From the NCBI GenBank assembly GCA_041662765.1, contig JBAZRT010000020.1, positions 1 to 14,178 of the forward strand: a stretch of 14,178 nucleotides of DNA, in the 5' to 3' direction. The DNA comes from JAPLXD01 sp041662765 (GTDB taxonomy: Bacteria; Patescibacteriota; Minisyncoccia; Moranbacterales; UBA11712). Positions within the stretch are counted from its first letter, which is position 1. The number at the start of each line of letters is the position of its first letter. The notes below the pieces were generated by a model that was not told where the DNA came from, did not search any database, and saw only the letters and a program-made list of their open reading frames with translations. The position numbers and the translations under genes are program-made. Shown piece after piece: positions 1 to 5,691 of the stretch.

Positions 1-1628
1 TGGCCGATCACCCGCTGATGAAGAATTTTTTCAAGATTGATCAGCTTGTCTTTTTCAACCGACTGCATTTCGCCGAGAGGGACTTTTATCTTTTTTGACA
101 CGACCTCATCAACCGTTTGCGGCGTTATGAATTGTTCAATTGAAGATTGATACCAGAAAAGAAGGGCTTCCTCGAGAAGATCAAGGGCTTTTTCCGGAAA
201 GGGAGAATCCGTGAGATATCGTTCTGACAATTTCACAATTTCCCGGAGTCCCTGATACGTAAAGATGACTTTCCCTTGCTCGACCTGCTCAAGCTCGTCA
301 AGCAAAACGGCAAGAGTCTGCTCGCTATTCATCTCTTCGAGTTGAATTTTTTCGAAATATTTCGTAAGAGCTTCTTTCTTTTCTATATTTTGGTGAAATT
401 CAACTGTATCCGCAAGGCCGATAACTTGAAAAGTTGGTGCAGCCAGAAACTCTTCCAAGACGGCTGAAATATTTTCTCCCGGATTTTGCGGATTGGAACT
501 GAGAAAATGGCCTATGCTGTCGATCACCAGGATGATATTGCCGGCATAAGCGGCTTCAAAGAACATTGCGCGCAGCGAATCTTCGACTTGTCCTTTTTCC
601 GTCATCCCTGAAAAGATTTCTCCGAGGTTGATCTCAAGGACTCTCTTTCCAAAAAGATAGGGACTGACTTCTCTTTTTCGAATTTTTTCAGCCAAAGAAT
701 GCACAAGAGTCCGCTTTCCAACTCCTGCTTCGCCAATAATGAGAGCGCTATTCTGGCTGGGACGGGTCAAAACCAGTTCGAGCATACCCAATTCTTCGGA
801 TCGCCCGATCAATTTCGAATTGTTGTATTCTGTCGGATCGCCTTCGGACAAGTCCGTGGAATATCGGTCAAGATGAACCGTATAGGCATAGGTCCAGTTT
901 TCACCGATTGCCGATGTGTTGTAAAGATTGTTCTTGTTCCAAAATCTTTTCTTTTCTTCTTTTTCCAGTTGACACTCCGCCTCAAATTCGATCAATTTTT
1001 TGAACTCTTCGGACGTGATGTCGCAACTGCGGAGAAAGATCTCAAGGGCTTTCGGGTCAGCCAGAGATCGCTCATCAATTGCTGACGGATCCTTTCCGAT
1101 CCTCTGCCATACTCTCGAAAACCATTCCTGATCCATAGCCTGAGGCAGATTCGTGACAAAATTATATTTTTTTTCAGCAAGATAGGCTCTGAAAGAGATC
1201 AAAATCAAAACAAAAGACAAAAAAAAGCTCAGACTTTCAAAGAAAAGCGGAGTGGTCGATCCAGCGTCCAGAGAAAAGAAAATGCCAATCCCTGCAAACA
1301 AAAACAACGGCCAAAGAAGCCAGACAAGAAGGACCAGCGGCAACAGCAAAAGCATGACCAATTCATAAATAAGGCCGAATAAGATCACAAACGCTTTCAC
1401 GACAGAGCCGAAAAATCGGGTTACGATGTTTTCAAGAGCGGACTGGACAAGGAGAACCGGATGAAAGCCCGGGCTTCCAACATGGGAAATATCCCTTTTC
1501 CAAGACGAAAACAACGTACGGAAGTGCCGTCCGATGCCGAAGTACCACCAAAAAAATTTCACATAGTTTCGCCAAATTTCAAGAAGCTTGTGAATTCCTT
1601 TGGTATAATGCCAAATGAGAAAATTCAT
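1..1628 (-). CDS. Membrane-anchored Clp-family AAA ATPase, N-terminal 542 residues (3' end outside window)
   Basis: My reverse-strand translation from ATG 1628 gives 542 codons with no stop, running off the left edge. Residues 1-70 are basic and aromatic-rich. Residues 76-120 and 127-150 are strongly hydrophobic, giving two or three membrane segments where soluble ClpC has its N-domain. Residues 274-495 match the ClpB/ClpC first AAA domain: a P-loop (GEAGVGKR, 299-306), a Walker B-like strand (LVIDSIGH, 367-374) and the helical motif FPEKALDLLEEA (477-488). The last residues, LHQRVIG, match the start of a second AAA domain, which should lie outside the window. Clp ATPases unfold proteins for refolding or for ClpP. 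Here D1 lacks the P-loop Ser/Thr (Arg306), the Walker B Glu (Ser371) and the ERRF arginine fingers (TKYF, 422-425), so it is probably inactive and structural. No Shine-Dalgarno is seen; a TATAAT lies 21 nt upstream. Confidence 0.85.
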   Translation of the reverse strand, partial: MNFLIWHYTKGIHKLLEIWRNYVKFFWWYFGIGRHFRTLFSSWKRDISHVGSPGFHPVLLVQSALENIVTRFFGSVVKAFVILFGLIYELVMLLLLPLVLLVWLLWPLFLFAGIGIFFSLDAGSTTPLFFESLSFFLSFVLILISFRAYLAEKKYNFVTNLPQAMDQEWFSRVWQRIGKDPSAIDERSLADPKALEIFLRSCDITSEEFKKLIEFEAECQLEKEEKKRFWNKNNLYNTSAIGENWTYAYTVHLDRYSTDLSEGDPTEYNNSKLIGRSEELGMLELVLTRPSQNSALIIGEAGVGKRTLVHSLAEKIRKREVSPYLFGKRVLEINLGEIFSGMTEKGQVEDSLRAMFFEAAYAGNIILVIDSIGHFLSSNPQNPGENISAVLEEFLAAPTFQVIGLADTVEFHQNIEKKEALTKYFEKIQLEEMNSEQTLAVLLDELEQVEQGKVIFTYQGLREIVKLSERYLTDSPFPEKALDLLEEALLFWYQSSIEQFITPQTVDEVVSKKIKVPLGEMQSVEKDKLINLEKILHQRVIG

Positions 1629-1649
1629 TTTGTTTGTGTTTCTGACTTT

Positions 1650-1655
1650 ATTATA
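1650..1655 (-). promoter_or_regulatory. Candidate -10 box for the Clp ATPase gene
   Basis: A perfect TATAAT on the minus strand lies 21 nt before the start codon, which implies a very short leader of about 15 nt without a Shine-Dalgarno site. No good -35 is found at 16-18 bp upstream, so this is a partial promoter match. It sits just downstream of a terminator hairpin, as expected for a fresh transcription start. Confidence 0.45.
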
Positions 1656-1672
1656 TCATAAATCAGCCAAAC

Positions 1673-1702
1673 AAAAAATCCTGCCCAGGGGCAAGATTTT
1701 TT
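1673..1702 (-). terminator. Intrinsic terminator (likely bidirectional)
   Basis: Long hairpin: AAAAAATC pairs with GATTTTTT, continued by a T-G wobble and TGCCC/GGGCA, ending in a run of six T on either strand. On the minus strand it ends any transcript coming from the tRNA side before the Clp ATPase promoter. Confidence 0.8.
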
Positions 1703-1705
1703 CAT

Positions 1706-1728
1706 TGTGGGCAGGGAGGGATTCGAAC
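1706..1728 (-). repeat. Duplicated 3' end of tRNA-Tyr (23-bp exact direct repeat)
   Basis: These 23 bases are identical to 1872-1894. On the minus strand they contain the T-loop TTCGAAT, the 3' side of the T stem and the 3' acceptor strand CCTGCCC plus the discriminator A of tRNA-Tyr. No matching 5' acceptor strand, D arm or anticodon arm lies next to it, so this is a fragment and not a tRNA gene. The repeat copies start 166 bp apart. A repeat of a tRNA 3' end on the downstream side of the intact gene is the arrangement left by tRNA-targeting integrases, but no integrase or cargo is present. Confidence 0.7.
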
Positions 1729-1835
1729 GTCGCTTCGCTCCTTGAAACCTTGCGGTTTCAATTCTTCCACCCCGGGAAAACTTTTGTTTTCCCGACCCCT
1801 TTCCTGTTTGAACCCTACTTAATCCAGATAAAACC
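1729..1835. other. Hairpin-rich non-coding spacer between the tRNA-Tyr fragment and the tRNA-Tyr terminator
   Basis: No credible gene. It contains two perfect hairpins: an 8-bp stem (1742-1749 with 1754-1761, giving a GCAA tetraloop on the minus strand) and a 9-bp stem (1773-1781 with 1786-1794, four-base loop). The arms are too good for chance in 107 bp. Neither is followed by a long T run, so they are not ordinary terminators. Origin unknown; possibly the remains of a small mobile or repeat element. Confidence 0.5.
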
Positions 1836-1865
1836 AAAAAAGCTCACCTAAAAGGTGAACTTTTT
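1836..1865 (-). terminator. Intrinsic terminator of the tRNA-Thr/tRNA-Tyr transcript
   Basis: Minus-strand hairpin GTTCACCT/AGGTGAGC with a TTT loop, extended by five A-T pairs and followed by six T. It begins 8 nt after the tRNA-Tyr 3' end. The flanking A and T runs make it potentially active on both strands. Confidence 0.85.
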
Positions 1866-1873
1866 CGCTTGTG

Positions 1874-1956
1874 TGGGCAGGGAGGGATTCGAACCCCCGT
1901 AGCCCGAAGGCGCCAGATTTACAGTCTGGTACAATTGGCCGCTCTGTCACCTGCCC
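1874..1956 (-). tRNA. tRNA-Tyr (anticodon GTA)
   Basis: Full cloverleaf of 83 nt. Acceptor GGGCAGG/CCTGCCC, D stem ACA/TGT with a GAGCGGCC-type D loop, anticodon stem CCAGA/TCTGG with loop CTGTAAA, a long class II variable arm (CGCCTTCGGGCTA), T stem with one G-T wobble and loop TTCGAAT, discriminator A. CCA is not encoded. It is co-transcribed after tRNA-Thr, with 15 nt between them, and is followed by a terminator. Its 3' end is duplicated at 1706-1728. Confidence 0.95.
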
Positions 1957-1971
1957 ATTTTTGTTTTCCTG

Positions 1972-2043
1972 AGCCGGCTGTCGGATTCGGACCGACGACC
2001 TACTGTTTACAAAACAGTTGCTCTGCCACTGAGCTAAGCCGGC
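1972..2043 (-). tRNA. tRNA-Thr (anticodon TGT)
   Basis: A 72-nt cloverleaf: acceptor GCCGGCT/AGCCGGC, D stem GCTC/GAGC, anticodon stem ACTGT/ACAGT with loop TTTGTAA, variable loop AGGTC, T stem GTCGG/CCGAC. The T loop reads TCCGAAT, so position 55 is C where nearly all tRNAs have U (pseudouridine). The discriminator is T, and CCA is not encoded. All stems pair fully, so it looks functional despite the T-loop change. First gene of the two-tRNA transcript. Confidence 0.93.
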
Positions 2044-2060
2044 ATCATCGGCACGTTTAA

Positions 2061-2089
2061 ATTATAGACCCTGCTGTTTATCCCGCCAA
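2061..2089 (-). promoter_or_regulatory. Sigma-70-type promoter of the tRNA operon
   Basis: TTGGCG (2084-2089), a 17-bp spacer and TATAAT (2061-2066) on the minus strand. Predicted start about 2054, some 10 nt before the tRNA-Thr 5' end. It sits directly after the stop codon of the TPR gene, so the tRNAs have their own promoter. Confidence 0.8.
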
Positions 2090-2110
2090 GCCAGTAAAAT
2101 TGAAATGCGG

Positions 2111-2833
2111 CTAGCTCCCAAGTCTCATCTTCATTTCGATTTCCCTGAGGCTGCTTTTGGCCTTGAGATCGCGGGGACGCAGTTTCAAAACCATTTTGAA
2201 TGATTCTTTGGCATCCTTGATATTGCCTATGTCCATATAATAATCCCCGATCTCGCGATAAGCCTCAATATCTTTCGGATTTTCCGCAATGCGATATATA
2301 AGCGCCGCTTCTCTCACTTTGTCTTCCGGAAGAGGTTCTTTCTTTGGAATAACAACAGGTTCATTCTGAATTTTTCTTCGGGAGATAACTTCACTGTTGA
2401 CATATTCCATCTTTTCTCCGCCCCGGTCCAAACCTGAGGAAATTTCGTCATTTTTCATCATCCCCTGAACTATTTTCACATTGGCTTCCGGCATGTTCAA
2501 ATTTTCTTCAAGCAATCCCTTTTCAAGCGAAACATCTTCCACTTTTCGGCCGCTTCTCCTTGCTTTGAGCTTTATCGCCCAGCCGGAAACAACCTGTTCG
2601 ATCTTTTTGAATGAAATTCTGATCAAAATAAGAATCTTTTCCGTCAGATGAAGAAATTTCTTTCCGATTGATTTCAGACGGTTTTTTTGACTGCGATTCT
2701 TGTCATCTGAAACCGCAAATTTGCTTTGAAAAGAGTCTGTTTTTTTGAGGGCGGCTGACTTCTTTCCGATAATTATAACCAGACCCGCAAGAGCGGCGAC
2801 CAATATGATGGGAGATAAGTAGATCCAAAACAT
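2111..2833 (-). CDS. Membrane-anchored TPR protein, function unknown
   Basis: 240 residues. A hydrophobic helix at 5-23, followed directly by lysines, predicts a single N-terminal anchor with the rest on the cytoplasmic side. Residues 30-170 are basic, then acidic and low in complexity, with no family I recognise. Residues 173-235 form about one and a half tetratricopeptide repeats: an AYREIGDYYMDIGNIKDAKESFKMVLKLRP-type helix pair is centred on 191-220. TPRs bind protein partners. It is the last gene of the rpsB-tsf-PSP1 operon, 23 nt after the PSP1 stop, with no separate promoter evident. Small TPR membrane proteins are frequent in reduced bacteria, but the client is unknown. No Shine-Dalgarno is visible, so the ATG rests on the membrane helix following it. 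Confidence 0.8.
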   Translation of the reverse strand: MFWIYLSPIILVAALAGLVIIIGKKSAALKKTDSFQSKFAVSDDKNRSQKNRLKSIGKKFLHLTEKILILIRISFKKIEQVVSGWAIKLKARRSGRKVEDVSLEKGLLEENLNMPEANVKIVQGMMKNDEISSGLDRGGEKMEYVNSEVISRRKIQNEPVVIPKKEPLPEDKVREAALIYRIAENPKDIEAYREIGDYYMDIGNIKDAKESFKMVLKLRPRDLKAKSSLREIEMKMRLGS

Positions 2834-2856
2834 AAAGTGACAGTAAATTAAAAATA

Positions 2857-3657
2857 TTAAATATCTTCGGACGCAATGCGGATATACTTTTTGTTTTCAA
2901 GTTCGATTTTTATTTCTCCGGAAAGGGCATTTACCTCTTTTACAATTCCTTTTCCTTCCTTCGTTTTAACTTCTTCGCCAATTTTCGGCATTTCCTCGAG
3001 TATTTCCCGGTACTGGTTGGCTTCATAGGCGAGACAGCACATCAACCGTCCGCAAAGACCGGAAATCCTCTCTGAACCGCGGCGAACAATTTGCTGAGCT
3101 TTGGCCATTTCAGAATTGATACTTGGCAGATTTTCCTTGAATCTTTCACAGCACAAGCCTCTTCCACAAATTCCATATCCTCCGCTTTCTCGCGCTTCAT
3201 CACGGGCTCCAATTTGATGAAGCCGGATGGACCGCTGAAAAACTTTGGAAAGAGTTTTTACCAGTTCCCGAAAATCAACTCTTCCATCCGCAACAAAAGC
3301 AAATGAGATATTCCCGCCATCAAAAGAATAGGCTGCCTTGACTATCTTCATCGGCATTCCGTTCTTTTTCACTTCCTTGCGGCACAATTCAAGCGCTTCC
3401 TTTTCTTTTTCTCTGTGCTCTTTGATCGTATTTATGTCCCGCAAACTGGCTTTGCGTATGATTTTTACCGCTGGCGCTTCTCTTTGCAAGCCCGGCAATT
3501 TTCCTTCTTTTTTTTCCCGGATATCTTCCACAATTGCCGATTCAAGCCCGTCATTCGTTTCCACGATCAGCAGATCTCCTCTTTGAAAAGATTGTGCAGA
3601 TTCAATCGGCTGAGAATTTTCCCAGCGGCGAATTTTGAGAAAAATAGTTTTTGTCAT
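2857..3657 (-). CDS. PSP1-domain protein (RicT/YaaT-like)
   Basis: 266 residues from ATG 3657, which leaves 4 nt after the tsf stop. A TTG at 3681 would extend it 8 residues into tsf and is less likely. The central and C-terminal part (about 105-225) is the PSP1 domain: two cysteine clusters, CGRGLCC (164-170) and CGRLMCC (202-208), which in Bacillus RicT (YaaT) help bind 4Fe-4S clusters in the RicA-RicF-RicT complex. Residues 228-262 form a small KOW-like beta unit. In Firmicutes RicT affects RNase Y-dependent RNA maturation, sporulation and competence. The partners RicA and RicF are not in the window, so only the family, not the pathway, can be transferred. Being directly after tsf ties its expression to ribosome production. 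Confidence 0.88.
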   Translation of the reverse strand: MTKTIFLKIRRWENSQPIESAQSFQRGDLLIVETNDGLESAIVEDIREKKEGKLPGLQREAPAVKIIRKASLRDINTIKEHREKEKEALELCRKEVKKNGMPMKIVKAAYSFDGGNISFAFVADGRVDFRELVKTLSKVFQRSIRLHQIGARDEARESGGYGICGRGLCCERFKENLPSINSEMAKAQQIVRRGSERISGLCGRLMCCLAYEANQYREILEEMPKIGEEVKTKEGKGIVKEVNALSGEIKIELENKKYIRIASEDI

Positions 3658-3661
3658 GAGC

Positions 3662-4258
3662 TTAGATTTCAAATCTCGCAAAATTTCCGATCTGGATATT
3701 CTCTCCGATTTTCGAAATTTTTTCCTTTATCAGATCTTCGACCGTCATGTCAGGATTTTTCACAAATGGCTGGGCAAGAAACGAAATCTCTTCAAAATGC
3801 TTTTTTACTTTGCCCTCGACTATCTTTTCCATTATATCGGCTGGTTTTTTTTCTGAAGCCAGATTTTCCCGCACAAATTTTTCAAAATCTTTCTTGTCTT
3901 TTGGGTCTATTTTTTCCATGGAGAGATATTTCGGGTTTGAAGCGGCAATATGCATCGCCAGATCATGCGCCAATTCTTGAAACTCCGCATTTTTTGCCAC
4001 AAAGTCGGTTTCACAAAACACTTCAACCATTGCCGCTACCTTCCGGTTGTTGTGAACATATGAGGCGATGACTCCTTCTGCAGTTATCCGATCGGCCTTC
4101 TTGGCTGCTCTCTCTTTCCCTCTCTTGCGCAAATATTCAATTGCTTTTTCAATATCGCCCTTTGACTCGGAAAGTGCATTGCGGCATTCCATTATGCTCG
4201 CACCTGTCCTGCCGCGCAGGTCCTTGACGAGTTGGGCTGTTATTTTGATCTCGGTCAT
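3662..4258 (-). CDS. tsf: Translation elongation factor Ts, short form
   Basis: 198 residues; EF-Ts recycles EF-Tu by exchanging GDP for GTP. An N-terminal UBA-like three-helix domain (about 3-45, LVKDLRGRTGASIMECRNAL) is followed by the core with the invariant motif ETDFVAKN (83-90), whose Asp-Phe pair reaches into the EF-Tu nucleotide site. The end, IGENIQIGNFARFEI, matches the family C-terminus. E. coli EF-Ts has 283 residues; this length is close to the short, single-core-subdomain type known from Thermus. It follows rpsB by 26 nt, the near-universal rpsB-tsf order, and is probably translated from the same message. No strong Shine-Dalgarno is present before the ATG. Confidence 0.97.
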   Translation of the reverse strand: MTEIKITAQLVKDLRGRTGASIMECRNALSESKGDIEKAIEYLRKRGKERAAKKADRITAEGVIASYVHNNRKVAAMVEVFCETDFVAKNAEFQELAHDLAMHIAASNPKYLSMEKIDPKDKKDFEKFVRENLASEKKPADIMEKIVEGKVKKHFEEISFLAQPFVKNPDMTVEDLIKEKISKIGENIQIGNFARFEI

Positions 4259-4284
4259 ATCTTTTTGATCACTTTTAATATTTG

Positions 4285-5085
4285 CTACTTGTCTTTCTTA
4301 CTTGCTTCAGCTTTCTCGACTTTCACTTTTTTCTTCGCTTCCATTATATTTTTTGCGACAATTCCCAACATATATTTGAGCGAAGAAAGCGCGTCGTCAT
4401 TGCCGGGAATCGGAAAGTCGACGAGCGTTGGATCTGTGTTGGTATCAACCATCGCTACTGTTGGAATTCCGGCAGCACGGGCTTCTTTGACCGCCAAGGA
4501 ATTTTCTTTTATATCAACAACAAAAACGGCTTGAGGAAGTTTGTCCATTTTTTTTATTCCGCCCATTTTTTCGTTCATTCTTTCAATTTCCTTTCTGATC
4601 CGGCTTTGCTCGTATTTGGTATACTTTTTGACTTCCTCGCTCTCGCTCAAGCTTTCTTGATCATTGAGATATTTGATCCGGCCTTTGATCTCGGAAAAAT
4701 TCGTGAAAGTTCCGCCCAGCCAGCGATTCATGACATACGGCATGTCTGTTTCTTTCGCTGTCATTTCAGTCAACCGCCGTGCTTGGGGCTTGGTGCCAAC
4801 AAAAAGTATTTTCCCGCCATTTTCAACAACGCCGCACAAAAACTCAAGCGCTTTCCGGAAAAGGGGCATAGTTTTTTCAAGGTCAATGATATGAATATCA
4901 TTTCTCACGCCGAACACAAATTCGCGCATTTTCGGATTCCAGCGAGAGCTTTTGTGTCCAAAATGGACTCCAGCCTTGAGCATGTCCGTGATATTGAGAA
5001 CAAGGTTCTCATACGAAAAACCGGCTGATTCCTCACGGTTCGCCGCTTTTTCCCCTTCTTTGGGGGTTTCTTCATTGTTTTGCAT
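4285..5085 (-). CDS. rpsB: 30S ribosomal protein S2
   Basis: 266 residues. The S2 core starts at about residue 31 with ITDMLKAGVHFGHKSSRWNPKM-type sequence (His41, His44 region) and includes FVGTKPQARRL, MNRWLGGTFTNF and the VDTNTDP/IPGNDDA segments near the C-terminus. Compared with E. coli S2 there is an extra acidic, Glu-rich N-terminal stretch of about 25 residues and a lysine-rich tail. The start is supported by an AAGGA Shine-Dalgarno 7 nt before the ATG, one of few in this window. S2 is the last-assembling 30S protein and, in E. coli, represses its own operon. A foldable leader upstream (5112-5163) is a candidate for such control. First gene of the rpsB-tsf-PSP1-TPR unit. Confidence 0.97.
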   Translation of the reverse strand: MQNNEETPKEGEKAANREESAGFSYENLVLNITDMLKAGVHFGHKSSRWNPKMREFVFGVRNDIHIIDLEKTMPLFRKALEFLCGVVENGGKILFVGTKPQARRLTEMTAKETDMPYVMNRWLGGTFTNFSEIKGRIKYLNDQESLSESEEVKKYTKYEQSRIRKEIERMNEKMGGIKKMDKLPQAVFVVDIKENSLAVKEARAAGIPTVAMVDTNTDPTLVDFPIPGNDDALSSLKYMLGIVAKNIMEAKKKVKVEKAEASKKDK

Positions 5086-5111
5086 TGTTTTTTCCTTTAA
5101 TTATTTACTTC

Positions 5112-5163
5112 TATCTCTCGAATTTACCCATTGATTGGGACAAGGATTTTTCCGTGAGAGATA
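5112..5163 (-). promoter_or_regulatory. Candidate structured 5' leader of rpsB (three-way junction)
   Basis: Within the roughly 90-nt leader, TATCTCTC (5156-5163) pairs perfectly with GAGAGATA (5112-5119). Enclosed are a 4-bp hairpin CCCA/TGGG (5127-5130 with 5136-5139) and a 3-bp hairpin GGA/TCC (5144-5146 with 5151-5153). This forms a small three-way junction upstream of the Shine-Dalgarno, a plausible binding site for S2 feedback. The inner stems are short, so the structure is a prediction. Confidence 0.4.
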
Positions 5164-5181
5164 TGTTTGATAACGGTTTAT

Positions 5182-5210
5182 ATTGTAGCAAGACGGCCGG
5201 GGCTTGTCAA
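5182..5210 (-). promoter_or_regulatory. Strong sigma-70-type promoter of the rpsB operon
   Basis: TTGACA (5205-5210), 17-bp spacer, TACAAT (5182-5187) on the minus strand. Predicted start near 5175, leaving a leader of about 90 nt before rpsB. Its -35 overlaps the -35 of the divergent rpmE promoter. Confidence 0.85.
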
Positions 5211-5232
5211 TTATTGAATGTTATGCTAGTAT
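5204..5232 (+). promoter_or_regulatory. Promoter of rpmE (extended -10)
   Basis: TTGTCA (5204-5209), 17-bp spacer, TAGTAT (5227-5232), with TG at 5224-5225 giving an extended -10. Predicted start near 5239, about 20 nt before the rpmE ATG. Five of the six -35 bases are shared with the opposing rpsB promoter. Confidence 0.65.
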
Positions 5233-5260
5233 TTATAGGTAAATTTAACGCTATTCCATT

Positions 5261-5605
5261 ATGAAAAAAGACATCCACCCGAAATACAACCCCGAAGCCA
5301 AGATCATCTGCGCTTGCGGAAATGTGATCACGACCGGATCCGTGAAACCGGAAATGAAGATCGAGGTTTGCAGCGCTTGCCATCCTTTTTATACTGGCAA
5401 AAAAAGGCTCGTCGACTCAACTGGCCGCGTTGATCGCTTCAAGAAAAGAATGGAAAAAAGCGAAAAGCTTCTCGCAGACAAGATGGAAAGGTCAAAGAGG
5501 AAGACAAAACCCGCCGAAAAGATAGCTAAGCCGGAAACAAAGAAAAAAGCTGTGAAGAAAAAAACAGCGACTACTGCCAAAAAACCCGCCAAGTCTGCAA
5601 AATAG
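5261..5605 (+). CDS. rpmE: 50S ribosomal protein L31, zinc-binding type with a lysine-rich tail
   Basis: 114 residues. The first 66 or so are L31: Cys17-x-Cys19 and Cys37-x2-Cys40 followed by HPFYTG, the four-cysteine zinc-binding (C+) form. L31 bridges the central protuberance of the 50S to the 30S head. Residues 67-114 are an added Lys/Ala/Thr/Pro-rich tail with repeated AKKP-like units, absent from the 65-90-residue standard protein and probably disordered and rRNA-binding. No Shine-Dalgarno is visible before the ATG. It has its own promoter and a strong terminator just after the stop, so it is likely a single-gene message placed before prfA, a common rpmE-prfA-prmC order. Confidence 0.95.
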   Translation: MKKDIHPKYNPEAKIICACGNVITTGSVKPEMKIEVCSACHPFYTGKKRLVDSTGRVDRFKKRMEKSEKLLADKMERSKRKTKPAEKIAKPETKKKAVKKKTATTAKKPAKSAK

Positions 5606-5621
5606 TTGCTACATATATTCA

Positions 5622-5651
5622 AAGAAGGCCGCTCTCAAGCGGTCTTTTTTT
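5622..5651 (+). terminator. Intrinsic terminator of rpmE
   Basis: Hairpin GGCCGCT/AGCGGTC (5627-5633 with 5638-5644, one G-T pair, CTCA loop) followed by seven T. The last T bases also form part of the TTGACA of the next promoter. Confidence 0.85.
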
Positions 5652-5678
5652 GACAAACCTCTCCTTCTTTGAGAGTAT
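5650..5678 (+). promoter_or_regulatory. Candidate promoter of prfA-prmC
   Basis: A perfect TTGACA (5650-5655) emerges from the terminator T run. At 17 bp the -10 candidate is GAGTAT (5673-5678), a weak match. The predicted start near 5685 would leave a leader of under 10 nt. The -35 is convincing, the -10 is not. Confidence 0.45.
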
Positions 5679-5691
5679 TAGTCTTAGTCAT

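Noticed and set aside
1706..1800. A third tRNA gene
   Set aside because: Only the T-loop and acceptor 3' strand are present; no 5' acceptor, D or anticodon arm can be folded.
1625..1851. Small frames on both strands between the Clp gene and the tRNAs
   Set aside because: They read through terminators and the tRNA fragment; the peptide pieces such as SNPSLP are translated tRNA sequence.
3415..4071. A 218-codon open frame on the plus strand
   Set aside because: It lies antisense across tsf and the PSP1 gene, both strongly supported by conserved motifs; the product is Phe-rich and has no recognisable domain, the usual look of an antisense shadow.
4282..5028. A 248-codon open frame on the plus strand opposite rpsB
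   Set aside because: Covers the highly conserved S2 gene; the translation is aromatic-rich without a family signature, and it has no ribosome binding site.
5650..5691. Upstream TTG start for prfA
   Set aside because: Adds 14 non-conserved residues encoded by the rpmE terminator and promoter region; ATG 5692 gives the standard RF1 N-terminus.
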